DNA from: Oscillospiraceae bacterium
GTDB lineage: Bacteria > Bacillota > Clostridia > Oscillospirales > Oscillospiraceae
DNA length: 64,000 bases
Direction of reading: 5' to 3'
Assembly: GCA_009777775.1 (NCBI GenBank)
Contig: WRLE01000005.1
Coordinates: 62,001-126,000 of the forward strand
Position numbers and translations under genes: made by a program. This document shows, piece by piece, positions 39,100 through 47,601 of this stretch. Every line of letters starts with the position of its first letter. Position 1 is the first letter of the stretch. The notes beneath the pieces are model-generated. The model worked only from the letters and a program-made list of their open reading frames with translations, was not told the DNA's origin and ran no database searches.

Positions 39100-41862
39100 C
39101 TATGATTTTTCCAAGATCATTGATAGCATTGAATTCGCTTCCGCAAAATCGTATTTTTTTAGTGCAATCAATGCTTTTTCCAAGATTTCATCGGTTTCAT
39201 TATCATAAATAAATGAGCTTAAATTGCTTAAAATTTCAATCCCAGTATCATTGTCATAAGAACGTATAGCAATCAACGCATCATCCAAACCTTCAAATAG
39301 ATGCTCAGTATCACCACTTTCCTTTATTACTTTTTTCTTGTTCACAGAATAGACCTGAGATAATTGCTGGTGTAATTGCTCTAGTTTTTCTAATAAAGTA
39401 GGGAAATTTTCATTACAAAAAGCAGCATCATTGTCCTTTGCTGCAGTTTCGAGGTTTTGTGCTAAAGTAGATAGAGGCATGGCACCTATACTAGCTAGAG
39501 CAGATTTCATAGCATGTACAGTTATGGCAAAACCTGGCAGATCGGTGTTTTTCATAAAAGCTATCATTTTTTCGCAGTCAGGCTGGAGCTTTTCATAAAA
39601 GAGTTTTAGATTGCCACTGTACATATCTATATGTCCACCTACGCGCATAAGTCCGATGTCTGGGTTTATTTCAGAAACATTGGCAAGAGCATTAATAAAG
39701 GTATTTTCCGCTTCAAAATTATCAGCATCATAACTATCTTCCTCGTAAATAATGGCTTCTGATACTATATTCGCTGGTAGATTATCTATCAGAGTTTTTG
39801 TAAGTGCAGGTATTTCAATGGGTTTTGATATGAAACCATCAAAACCGTTCTCCAAAAACATTTCCCTAGCTCCTGTTATGGCATTGGCGGTTAGAGCTAC
39901 GATTTTCAAACTTTTATATTTTTCTCCAAGGCTTCTTATTTTGCTTGTTGTGATGATACCATCCATTTCAGGCATCATATGATCCATGAACACAATGTCA
40001 AAATCATCTTTTTGAACCATTTGTATCGCACTTTTTCCCGAAGATGCTGTTTTTGCATGGATTCCATATAATTCTAGTAATCCCACAGCAACTATTAAGT
40101 TATATTCATTGTCGTCAACCACCAGGATTTTTGCATCTGGTGCTGATATGGTAAAGCTATTCATCATACCATCTGTACGGTCAATGCTTTTTGGGTCACC
40201 TGGTACAAGAGGAATCGTCACTGTGAAAATGCTCCCTTTACCATATTCGCTTTCCACTTTTATTTCACCATCCATCATATCAACAAATGTTTTGCTGATG
40301 GGTAAGCCTAAACCAGTACCTGTAATTTTGCTGCTTTTTTCATTAGTAGATTGCTCGAATACTCTAAATATCTTCGGGAGTTCGTCTTTGCGTATACCTA
40401 TTCCTGTATCTTTGATTTCAAAAATAATATGTTTATCATCAGTGATGACTTTTAAGTTAATTGAACCGGTTTCCGTAAATTTTACAGCGTTCCCACATAT
40501 GTTTGTTAACACCTGTCTTAATCTGGTATCATCTCCATATACGGCTTCTGGTAGCTCTCCTTCAGATTCGTATTTAAACTCTAACCCTTTATTTCTCGCT
40601 ACGAACATAAACATGGAGGCAACTTCGCCCACTAGCTCTCGTATACTGTAGTGTACAAGCACAAGTTCGAATTTACCAGCTTCGATTTTCGACATATCGA
40701 GTATATCGTTGATTATTGAAAGCAACGCATTTGCTGAAGCATGTATGTCATTAACGAATTTTTTATCTCTTTCAGCTAGGCGGGAGTTCATCAATAGCTC
40801 CGACATCCCTATGATGGAATTCATAGGAGTGCGTATCTCATGGCTCATATTTGCAAGAAAAGATGATTTTAACCTGCTGGCTTCATCTGAGCGTTTTTTG
40901 GCAGCGTTCAGAAAAGTGAGGATTCCGCATAGGAGTAACATGGAAATAACCCCTGTTACTGTGAGAATCACCTTCATATTGTCTGCATCTTGATAGAAAT
41001 CCTCAACAGGTATTCCCAAATATAAATGCCAACCATTATATAAGCGTCTGCTGAAAAACACGCTGTCCATGCCTGTATAGGATCTTGCCCTGTAAGCGCT
41101 GACTTCATCACCTAAACGCAAAATATCTATGAGTATGGAGTTTTCACCAAATTCTGTATACAATTCATCTAATTTTGAACCGAGGACGCTTTCATCCGTG
41201 TGCACCATTACTCTTAGCTGAGAGTCGAGGAGCGCTCCCCAACCAGCTTCCATGTAGGGTATTTGTTGAATAAAATCTACTATCGCTGAAAATCGAATAT
41301 CAAAGGCAAGAATGCCAAAGGATTCACCGTTCCTATCATATAATACCTTCGAAAAAGAAACTATCAAATCCTCGGTCTGGTAGCAATAGTATGGGTCGCT
41401 GAAATGGGTTTCACCTCCTGCTTCAAGAGTTCCCATGTACCAAGGTCGCTTTGATATGTCACGAAAGTCTTCCTTAATAATGTCGAAAGTCTGGATAAAT
41501 TCATCACCTATATAGCCATATAAATATAGAAATCCGCTGTATAGACCGTCTTTTCGCTCCATTAGGTATAGTGATGACCTGGTAAGCTCGCTTTTTATTT
41601 CTTCAATATCAAATCCCAATGAATATGCATCTTCTATTGAATAAGCTATATTTTCAAAAGCTACTTGATGCGCTTTTATATATGCAGTCAAGGTATCTGC
41701 CGAGAGTACTATTAGTTCCTCACCGTGATGGTCAAGGTTCGTGTTAACAATTCTTGTAGCAAAAAAACTGCTTATTATAATCATAGCCAAAAAGACTATG
41801 ATAACAATAAAGCATTGTACCAATAGCGATGATTCCTGTTTAAGTCTATCTAAAAATTTCAT
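39100..41862 (-). CDS. Hybrid sensor histidine kinase with dCache, REC and Hpt domains
   Basis: This is a 920-residue membrane kinase. Two transmembrane helices (about residues 15-35 and 300-320) bracket an extracytoplasmic dCache-like sensor ([18 protein letters not shown]). The kinase core has [11 protein letters not shown] (phosphoacceptor His), [10 protein letters not shown] (N box), DTGIGI and [10 protein letters not shown] receiver domain follows with VDDNEYN and the phospho-Asp in [12 protein letters not shown], then an Hpt domain with the His in [12 protein letters not shown]. This is a complete four-step phosphorelay on one chain; the output partner is not encoded nearby. AAAGG precedes the ATG. 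Confidence 0.92.
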   Translation of the reverse strand: MKFLDRLKQESSLLVQCFIVIIVFLAMIIISSFFATRIVNTNLDHHGEELIVLSADTLTAYIKAHQVAFENIAYSIEDAYSLGFDIEEIKSELTRSSLYLMERKDGLYSGFLYLYGYIGDEFIQTFDIIKEDFRDISKRPWYMGTLEAGGETHFSDPYYCYQTEDLIVSFSKVLYDRNGESFGILAFDIRFSAIVDFIQQIPYMEAGWGALLDSQLRVMVHTDESVLGSKLDELYTEFGENSILIDILRLGDEVSAYRARSYTGMDSVFFSRRLYNGWHLYLGIPVEDFYQDADNMKVILTVTGVISMLLLCGILTFLNAAKKRSDEASRLKSSFLANMSHEIRTPMNSIIGMSELLMNSRLAERDKKFVNDIHASANALLSIINDILDMSKIEAGKFELVLVHYSIRELVGEVASMFMFVARNKGLEFKYESEGELPEAVYGDDTRLRQVLTNICGNAVKFTETGSINLKVITDDKHIIFEIKDTGIGIRKDELPKIFRVFEQSTNEKSSKITGTGLGLPISKTFVDMMDGEIKVESEYGKGSIFTVTIPLVPGDPKSIDRTDGMMNSFTISAPDAKILVVDDNEYNLIVAVGLLELYGIHAKTASSGKSAIQMVQKDDFDIVFMDHMMPEMDGIITTSKIRSLGEKYKSLKIVALTANAITGAREMFLENGFDGFISKPIEIPALTKTLIDNLPANIVSEAIIYEEDSYDADNFEAENTFINALANVSEINPDIGLMRVGGHIDMYSGNLKLFYEKLQPDCEKMIAFMKNTDLPGFAITVHAMKSALASIGAMPLSTLAQNLETAAKDNDAAFCNENFPTLLEKLEQLHQQLSQVYSVNKKKVIKESGDTEHLFEGLDDALIAIRSYDNDTGIEILSNLSSFIYDNETDEILEKALIALKKYDFAEANSMLSMILEKS

Positions 41863-42203
41863 ATGATATACCTTTGTAATAGCAAGTGATAATCGAATTA
41901 TTTAATTGACATTCACCTGTGAAATTTGTAATCGTATATATTAAAAATAACACCAAGCTGCCGAAACGATTATACAACCGTATACGGCAGCCCCTTTGAA
42001 ACTACGTTCCATTTAATTTATCGCTAGTTTAAGGCAATTGCTTTAATTGTTGTGCAAGTATACATAACAAAATTTTGCTCAAGGTATTGCAATTGGATTT
42101 TTGTTATGTTACAATCGCTTTTGTGCGTTAATCGAATGTATAGTTTTAATAGCGTACTTCGTAAATAGCATATTTATTATTAATGATGAAAGAGGTGAAC
42201 ATG
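41863..42203. other. Intergenic region between the hybrid kinase and rpmE
   Basis: No gene is visible. It contains a GC-rich hairpin at 41957-41991 (GCTGCCG/CGGCAGC enclosing TATAC/GTATA), a near-perfect palindrome near 42031-42048 (TTAAGGCAATTGCTTTAA) and the rpmE promoter. The hairpin lies about 95 bases upstream of the kinase start on the other strand. Confidence 0.55.
42087..42115 (+). promoter_or_regulatory. Promoter of rpmE
   Basis: TTGCAA (42087-42092) and TACAAT (42110-42115) are separated by 17 bases, leaving a leader of about 80 bases. Confidence 0.6.
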
Positions 42204-42407
42204 ATGAAAGAAGGGATACATCCTGACTATCAGCAGACGACTATTAGGTGCGCTTGCGGAGAGGTTATTGAAACGGGAAGCACAAAGAAAGATATAAAAA
42301 TAGAAATCTGTTCCAAGTGTCACCCCTTTTATACCGGACGACAAAAGCTGGTTGATACCGGCGGACGAGTTGACAGGTTCAACAGGAAGTTCGGCATGAA
42401 TCAATAA
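42204..42407 (+). CDS. rpmE: 50S ribosomal protein L31
   Basis: L31 is a small zinc-binding protein at the ribosome's intersubunit bridge. The 67-residue product begins [12 protein letters not shown], the usual L31 start. It keeps all four zinc cysteines (CAC and CSKC), so it is the zinc-containing form. I chose the ATG at 42204 because AGAGGTG (42191-42197) is at the right distance; the in-frame ATG at 42201 is too close and one at 42183 lies upstream of that site. Confidence 0.95.
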   Translation: MKEGIHPDYQQTTIRCACGEVIETGSTKKDIKIEICSKCHPFYTGRQKLVDTGGRVDRFNRKFGMNQ

Positions 42408-42411
42408 TCCC

Positions 42412-42444
42412 AAAAACCCGTGAGAAGACCACGGGTTTTTTATT
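42412..42444 (+). terminator. Rho-independent terminator after rpmE
   Basis: An 11-bp stem, AAAAACCCGTG (42412-42422) with 42430-42440, is followed by T-rich sequence. Confidence 0.85.
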
Positions 42445-42475
42445 TTCGCAAATTGCAGAGATTAAGGAGACAAAT

Positions 42476-43750
42476 TTGGAAAAAACACTAAATACCATGG
42501 AGCCAGAAAAAGCTGTAATCGCTGGATTGGCTGCCGATAATATGAATATACATGACCGCTCCACTGAAGAGAGCCTTAATGAATTGGAAGCGCTTCTTGA
42601 AACAGCAGGAGGTATTTGTTTGGGTAGAGCATTACAAAGCAGACGCTCTGTTGAGCCTCGAACATTCATTGGTGAAGGGAAAGTTCAGGAGCTAAAAGAA
42701 ATCGCCGAGCTTCACGATTGTACCCTTGCTGTCTTTGACAATGAATTGTCACCTTCACAAATAAGAGCTCTTTCAGAGGATTTGGGTATGCGAGTCATAG
42801 ACCGCTCATCGTTAATTTTAGATATTTTCGCTGGGAGAGCAAGGACAAGGGAAGGTCGCTTACAGGTGGAATTAGCCCAGTACAAATACTTGCTACCTAG
42901 GCTAACAGGTATGTGGAGTCACTTGGTTAGCCAAACAGGTACCAGCGCCCCAATCGGTACAAGGGGTCCTGGTGAAACCCAGCTGGAAACTGACCGACGA
43001 CACATCCGTCGCAAAATCACTAAACTCGAAGAGGAGCTTTCAGAGGTCACTAGAAATCGTGAAACTCAACGGAGATTGCGGGAAAAAAATAATGTTCCAG
43101 TAATAGCACTGGTGGGATATACGAACGCTGGAAAATCGACTTTATTAAATGCATTGACTGGAGCAGGCGTACAAGCGGAAAACAGGCTCTTCGACACTTT
43201 GGACACAACCACTCGCCGTCTTGCTGTGAGCGATACCTTGGAAGCCCTCGTTTCGGATACAGTGGGATTTATCCGTAAATTACCACATCATTTGGTAAAT
43301 GCGTTTAAAGCAACCCTTGAAGAATTGCGATATGCCGACTTGCTTATTCATGTCATTGATGCATCTAGCCCCCAATGGGAAGAGCAAGTAAGGGTAGTTG
43401 ATGCTTTGATATTAGAGCTGGGTGCTTCTGATATACCAAGGATTGAAGCATACAATAAATGCGACTTAGGAACTGAAGAAATACCTCACAACCCTGAGGG
43501 AAGCGTGGAAATCTCAGCGAAAACAGGGCAGGGTATACCACATCTGTTGGAAATGGTTGAGCTTGTATTATCTGCTTCAAAAAAGACAGTTATTGTACAT
43601 TTACCATACGATAAAGCAGGTCTAGTAGAAACCCTCCACAGAGAAGGCACAGTCCTAAACACAAGATACCTTGAAGAAGCCATAGAGCTTGATGTAATCA
43701 TAAACCAAAATCTATACGGAAGGTTCAAAAATTACATTTTTGAAAATTAG
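42476..43750 (+). CDS. hflX: GTPase HflX
   Basis: This is a 424-residue ribosome-associated GTPase that splits stalled or hibernating ribosomes. The N-terminal HflX domain has FIGEGKVQEL and GRARTREGRLQVELAQ, and the glycine-rich SQTGTSAPIGTRGPGETQLE loop precedes a coiled coil. The G domain shows GYTNAGKST (G1), DTVGF (G3) and NKCD (G4). It starts at TTG with AAGGAG six bases upstream. It follows rpmE after a terminator. Confidence 0.94.
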   Translation: MEKTLNTMEPEKAVIAGLAADNMNIHDRSTEESLNELEALLETAGGICLGRALQSRRSVEPRTFIGEGKVQELKEIAELHDCTLAVFDNELSPSQIRALSEDLGMRVIDRSSLILDIFAGRARTREGRLQVELAQYKYLLPRLTGMWSHLVSQTGTSAPIGTRGPGETQLETDRRHIRRKITKLEEELSEVTRNRETQRRLREKNNVPVIALVGYTNAGKSTLLNALTGAGVQAENRLFDTLDTTTRRLAVSDTLEALVSDTVGFIRKLPHHLVNAFKATLEELRYADLLIHVIDASSPQWEEQVRVVDALILELGASDIPRIEAYNKCDLGTEEIPHNPEGSVEISAKTGQGIPHLLEMVELVLSASKKTVIVHLPYDKAGLVETLHREGTVLNTRYLEEAIELDVIINQNLYGRFKNYIFEN

Positions 43751-43800
43751 GAATGAGGAGTTAGGAGTTAGGAGTTAGGAGTTAGGAATTAGGAATTAGC
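43749..43800 (+). repeat. Heptad repeats (TAGGAGT), left arm
   Basis: Tandem seven-base units of TAGGAGT, then TAGGAAT, start directly at the hflX stop codon. The right arm at 43924-43990 carries the same units in inverse orientation. Confidence 0.85.
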
Positions 43801-43855
43801 GATTAACAATGAATAATTAATCTACTCGTATAATAATTAAAAGATATTTATAAAC

Positions 43856-43895
43856 AATCGGTGCAACCAATAATTATGGATTGCACCGATTATCT
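43856..43895. terminator. Bidirectional terminator between hflX and the sulfhydrylase gene
   Basis: An 11-bp stem, AATCGGTGCAA (43856-43866) with 43881-43891, has T-rich sequence on the plus side and A-rich sequence before it. It serves the two convergent genes. Confidence 0.75.
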
Positions 43896-43923
43896 TTTTG
43901 TTCTGTTAACAGTCACTTTAATA

Positions 43924-43990
43924 ATTCATTATTCATTATTCATTATAAATAACTCCTAATTCCTAATTCATAACTCCTAACTCCTAATTG
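43924..43990 (-). repeat. Heptad repeats, right arm
   Basis: ATTCATT units followed by AACTCCT and AATTCCT units run up to and across the last codons of the sulfhydrylase gene. They mirror the left arm. Confidence 0.8.
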
Positions 43991-45236
43991 CCTGGCTGAT
44001 GTCCTCAATAATGTCGTCTACATGCTCCAGACCAACAGATAGACGAACCATGCCTGGGTTTATTCCTACGGCTTCTAGTTGCTCATCAGTTAGCTGGCGG
44101 TGGGTTGCGCTGGCAGGGTGTAGGACACAGGTTCTGATGTCTGCAACGTGGACTTCGTTGGAAGCTAGTTTCAAAGAGTCCATGAATTTTACAGCAGCAG
44201 CTTTGCCACCTTTAACATTAAAAGTGATGACACCGCTGGCACCTTTTAGATACTTTTGTCCAAGCTCGTAATACTTGTCGTTTTCCAAACCAGGATAGCT
44301 AATAGATTCAATTTTGTCAGAAGCTTCTAAATATTTCGCTACTTTATAAGCGTTTTCACAATATCGCTCCATGCGAAGAGCCATGGTTTCGAGACCAAGG
44401 TTTAACAAAAAAGCTGAATGGGCAGAGGGATAAACTCCGAAATCACGCATTAGTTGCATTCTAGCTTTGATTATATATGCGCTCTTCCCATATGTATCTG
44501 TATAAATAATGCCTTTATATGACATGTCGGGACCCGTTATTTCTGGAAAATCGCCGCTGGACCAGTCGAAGTTTCCGCTATCAATGATTACACCTCCAAC
44601 TTGAAGAGCATGACCATCCATATATTTTGATGTGGAATGGACGATGATATCGGCTCCATATTCGAAAGGTTTGCATAATATAGGCGTGGCGAAAGTGTTA
44701 TCCACTATTAAAGGCACATTACGTCTATGGGCAATTTTAGCAAGCTTTTCAAAATCCAAGACATTTAATCCAGGATTTGCTATTGTTTCTCCGAAAATAA
44801 GCTTGGTATTATCTTTAAATGAAGCTTCTATTTCTTCCTCGCTGGCATCGCAGTCCACAAAAATGCACTCTATTTCATATTTTTGCATGGTATATGCAAA
44901 GAGATTCACAGTGCCGCCATATATTTGTGTTGTGCTGATGAAGCTATCTCCAGATTTGCATAGATTCAAAATAGCCAAAAGCGTTGCAGCTTGTCCCGAA
45001 GATGTACACATAGCTCCAATGCCACCTTCAAGATCTGCGATCTTATCCTCCACCGCCATCACAGTTGGGTTGGCAAAGCGTGAATAGATCAAGCTTTTTG
45101 TCGGGTCGTCAAAAACATCACCAATGGCTTCTGTGGAATCGTATACATAGGTTGTGCTTTGAACGATGGGCACAACACGAGGTTCGGCGTTTTTTGGAGT
45201 ATAGCCTGAATGTAGGCATTTTGTTTCATCTCTCAT
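43977..45236 (-). CDS. metY: O-acetylhomoserine sulfhydrylase (Cys/Met metabolism PLP enzyme)
   Basis: This is a 419-residue pyridoxal-phosphate enzyme that makes homocysteine from O-acetylhomoserine and sulfide. Seen motifs are SRFANPTVMAVEDKIADLEGG, the substrate-binding SSGQAAT, DNTFATP and the cofactor lysine in VHSTSKYMDGH. The length and the TGPDMSYKG stretch favour the sulfhydrylase over cystathionine gamma-synthase. AAAGGAG lies before the ATG. The stop codon is part of the heptad repeat array. The gene follows the Xer-like gene on the same strand, 54 bases downstream of its stop; no S-box or T-box fits in that gap. Confidence 0.88.
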   Translation of the reverse strand: MRDETKCLHSGYTPKNAEPRVVPIVQSTTYVYDSTEAIGDVFDDPTKSLIYSRFANPTVMAVEDKIADLEGGIGAMCTSSGQAATLLAILNLCKSGDSFISTTQIYGGTVNLFAYTMQKYEIECIFVDCDASEEEIEASFKDNTKLIFGETIANPGLNVLDFEKLAKIAHRRNVPLIVDNTFATPILCKPFEYGADIIVHSTSKYMDGHALQVGGVIIDSGNFDWSSGDFPEITGPDMSYKGIIYTDTYGKSAYIIKARMQLMRDFGVYPSAHSAFLLNLGLETMALRMERYCENAYKVAKYLEASDKIESISYPGLENDKYYELGQKYLKGASGVITFNVKGGKAAAVKFMDSLKLASNEVHVADIRTCVLHPASATHRQLTDEQLEAVGINPGMVRLSVGLEHVDDIIEDISQAIRS

Positions 45237-45290
45237 ATTGATTCTCCTTTAAAATAAGCAAAGCAGAGCTATGCTTTTTGTGTATAAGGC

Positions 45291-46175
45291 TCATGCCTTT
45301 GGGTGGGATTTGTTGTAAACATCCTTAATCTGGTTTTTTACCGCTCTTGCTATAACTCTGGTCGATGAAATATCAGCATGACCTAGGAGCTTTTGAAGAG
45401 ATTGGAGGTCAGCTCCGTTTTCTAGCAAATGCGCAGCGAAAGAATTCCTTAAAGTCTGCGGTGTAATATCATCGTCTATTTGCGCTTCTTTTTTGTAGCT
45501 ATCGAGTATCTTCCACAAACCCTGGCGGGATAATCGCTTTCCATTGGCATTTACAAAAAGAGCATTTTCGCCAGGATGCGCTAAAATTTTTCTGCTAGCT
45601 TTTAAATAAAGGTTGATTGCCTTTATAGCTTGCGCATAAATTGGGATATTTCTTTCATTACCATTTCTGCATATCAAAAGCCCAGTTTCCAGGTTCACGT
45701 CAGAAACATCGAGGGATATGAGTTCGCTAACACGCAGTCCTGTTGCGTAAAGCGTCTCAAGTATAGCCTTATCCCTTAAGCTCTTTGCTCCAGTTCCATC
45801 TGGAAGGCTAAGAAAGCGTTCAATTTCTATATCACTGTGTAGCTGTGGTGGTTTCTTTTCCCTGCTTTTTGTGCTTATACCCAAGATTGGATTTTCTTTA
45901 AATAAGCCTTCTTGGGTCAGGCGGGTGAAAAATACTTTGAGGGAGGTAATACAGCGAGATATGGTGGCAACTGAGCGTCCGTTATTTTCGAGATTTTGAA
46001 TAAACATACGGACATCGACTTCAGTAATATCTGAAATAGTGGATTTTCCACTGTCATTTAAGAAACCGAAAAGCTGATTCACATCACGTATATACGATGC
46101 AACTGTGTTTGGCGACACACGTCGAATATCAACTAGATAATCACGAAAGCTATCGATATGTGCAGAGTCTACCAA
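45291..46175 (-). CDS. XerC/D-like tyrosine recombinase homologue lacking key catalytic residues
   Basis: This is a 294-residue protein with the full Xer layout: a SAM-like N-terminal core-binding domain and a C-terminal catalytic fold. The first Arg is kept (ATGLRVSEL) and the late Gly-His is kept (LLGHADIS). However, the His of the HxxR motif is Gln (TPQTLRNSFAAHLL), the strand Lys is Asn (CRNGNERNIP), and the nucleophilic Tyr position, normally QIYTH, reads RVIAR. The end DVYNKSHPKA aligns normally, so no simple frameshift explains it. The enzyme should be unable to cut DNA. I start it at TTG 46175 behind AAAGGAGGTGA; the longer frame to 46241 has no such site. Confidence 0.85.
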   Translation of the reverse strand: MVDSAHIDSFRDYLVDIRRVSPNTVASYIRDVNQLFGFLNDSGKSTISDITEVDVRMFIQNLENNGRSVATISRCITSLKVFFTRLTQEGLFKENPILGISTKSREKKPPQLHSDIEIERFLSLPDGTGAKSLRDKAILETLYATGLRVSELISLDVSDVNLETGLLICRNGNERNIPIYAQAIKAINLYLKASRKILAHPGENALFVNANGKRLSRQGLWKILDSYKKEAQIDDDITPQTLRNSFAAHLLENGADLQSLQKLLGHADISSTRVIARAVKNQIKDVYNKSHPKA

Positions 46176-46212
46176 ATGCTTCACCTCCTTTTTATATAAG
46201 TGAGAGCAGTTT

Positions 46213-46241
46213 ATTACACTTGAGCATAAGAAGCAAGACAA
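46213..46241 (-). promoter_or_regulatory. Promoter of the Xer-like gene
   Basis: On the minus strand, TTGTCT (46241-46236) and TGTAAT (46218-46213) are 17 bases apart, about 40 bases before the TTG start. Confidence 0.5.
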
Positions 46242-46476
46242 AAAAGATGATTGTTGCTATTTTGTCAGATTAACCAAATTCTTGACAGCATTATTGCTTT
46301 TTTCCGCTATACGAATATACAATAACTGCCGATAAAGACTGTGGCAATTAAGAAATTTGCTGTATAGAGTAATTAGGAAAATTACGAATATGGACGAAAT
46401 GTTGCGAAAACAGGCGATATTACGATGCAATTTATAGTAACGAACAATAATTCGGAATAACGTGAAAATATGAGGT

Positions 46477-46505
46477 TTGCGCCCCTGTGGGTAAGGAGCT
46501 AAAAT
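46477..46505 (+). promoter_or_regulatory. Promoter of the ctsR-clpC operon
   Basis: TTGCGC (46477-46482) and TAAAAT (46500-46505) are 17 bases apart, and the CtsR box begins at about the expected mRNA start. The rest of the 442-base gap between the divergent Xer-like gene and ctsR (46242-46476) shows nothing else I recognise. Confidence 0.65.
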
Positions 46506-46511
46506 ACAATT

Positions 46512-46534
46512 AGTCAAAGATAGTCAAAGTCAAA
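46512..46534 (+). promoter_or_regulatory. CtsR operator
   Basis: AGTCAAAGATAGTCAAA (46512-46528) matches the known CtsR heptad consensus RGTCAAANANRGTCAAA at every position. A third GTCAAA half-site follows at 46529-46534. The site overlaps the start of transcription, as expected for repression and autoregulation. Confidence 0.92.
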
Positions 46535-46617
46535 CAGCAATTATTTGTTTCCGTGTTACTTTAGGTCTTTAAAGAAATGCTATTTATCAACAAATCATAT
46601 ATTTAAGGAGTATTTCG

Positions 46618-47076
46618 ATGGGTATAAGCGACATCATTGCAAAATTCATAGAAGAATTGCTCAGCGAAACTGGAGGGACGGCGGAGTTGCAACGTATTGA
46701 TTTGGCAAATAGATTCAATTGTGTACCAAGTCAGATTAATTATGTAATTTCCACTCGATTTTCTCCGGAACGAGGTTATATTGTCGAAAGTAGACGCGGT
46801 GGCGGGGGATACATAAGAATCAAGAGAGTGGAGCTGGAGCCGCAGATTTTAATTATGCACACGGTTAACGCAATTGGCGAAAGTATTGATACGAGCACAG
46901 TGGAAGCGTTGATTGCGAATTTGCTTCAAAGTAGGGTGATTAACGAAGCGGTGGCGAGATTGATACTATCTGCAACGGGCCATAATGCTTTAAGGCCAGC
47001 AAGGATTGAGGAAAGAAATATATTAAGGGCAAGCATACTAAAGCAAATGCTACTAAACTCAATAAACATATTGTAA
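46618..47076 (+). CDS. ctsR: Heat-shock transcriptional repressor CtsR
   Basis: This is a 152-residue winged-helix repressor of clp genes. The helix-turn-helix (RIDLANRFNCVPSQINYVISTRF) and the glycine-rich wing (SRRGGGGYIRI) are both present; the wing glycines also act as the temperature sensor in known CtsR proteins. It is first in the operon with mcsA and clpC, behind its own operator. AAGGAG precedes the ATG. Confidence 0.95.
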   Translation: MGISDIIAKFIEELLSETGGTAELQRIDLANRFNCVPSQINYVISTRFSPERGYIVESRRGGGGYIRIKRVELEPQILIMHTVNAIGESIDTSTVEALIANLLQSRVINEAVARLILSATGHNALRPARIEERNILRASILKQMLLNSINIL

Positions 47077-47136
47077 ATAAACAAGATTACCTATGAAAAA
47101 TACAAACATGCAAGGGGAAAAGCAAGGAGAAATAAA

Positions 47137-47586
47137 ATGAAATGTCAAATATGCGGGAGTGAAAATGCGAGTTTTCATCAAATCGTCATCGTCAATGGTT
47201 TTACTAAAGAAATTCATATGTGTTCTCAATGCGCTGTAAAGGCAGGAATTGATTATTCCGATATTTTTAATATGGGAAAAGTATTAGGTGGAACAAGCGG
47301 TAAAGGTATGCAAAATTTCTTTACGGGGATTGCTGGATTATCAAATGCTGCTTTCGCTAATATGCCTAAAAATACTACAAACTCAGATGATATCAATATA
47401 AACGATGATGACAGACTATCTGAACAAGACATACCTGCTGTCGATGTGGATCCTGAAATGCAAAAACGTAGAGAAATTAACACAATAAGGGAGCGAATGT
47501 TCAATGCGGCGCAAAAAGAAGATTATGAAGAAGCTGCAGCGCTCAGAGATAAAATAAAACAAATGGAAAATGAGTCTATTAAGTAA
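47137..47586 (+). CDS. mcsA: McsA-like zinc-finger and UVR-domain protein
   Basis: This is a 149-residue protein. The N-terminus has two CxxC pairs (CQIC and CSQC) of a zinc ribbon, and the C-terminus a UVR motif (AAQKEDYEEAAALRDKIKQME) that contacts Clp ATPases. In Bacillus, McsA activates the arginine kinase McsB and modulates CtsR. Here clpC follows 15 bases later, and no mcsB lies in between. AAGGAG precedes the ATG. Confidence 0.88.
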   Translation: MKCQICGSENASFHQIVIVNGFTKEIHMCSQCAVKAGIDYSDIFNMGKVLGGTSGKGMQNFFTGIAGLSNAAFANMPKNTTNSDDININDDDRLSEQDIPAVDVDPEMQKRREINTIRERMFNAAQKEDYEEAAALRDKIKQMENESIK

Positions 47587-47601
47587 AGGAAGTGGTTATT
47601 A

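Noticed and set aside
40109-40651. 180-codon plus-strand frame opposite the hybrid kinase
   Set aside because: The minus strand holds intact HATPase and receiver motifs; the opposite frame is a shadow.
43749-43990. Heptad arrays interpreted as CRISPR or an origin (DnaA boxes)
   Set aside because: The units are seven bases without spacers and do not match the DnaA box consensus.
45237-45290. SAM or T-box riboswitch in front of the sulfhydrylase gene
   Set aside because: The gap is only 54 bases, too short for either, and lacks their conserved cores.
45330-45400. Frameshift or sequencing error explaining the missing Tyr of the Xer-like protein
   Set aside because: Residues on both sides of the site align in the same frame, so at least two compensating changes would be needed; the His and Lys sites are also substituted.
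46257-46517. 86-codon minus-strand frame upstream of ctsR
   Set aside because: It overlaps the ctsR promoter and CtsR box and has no start signal.
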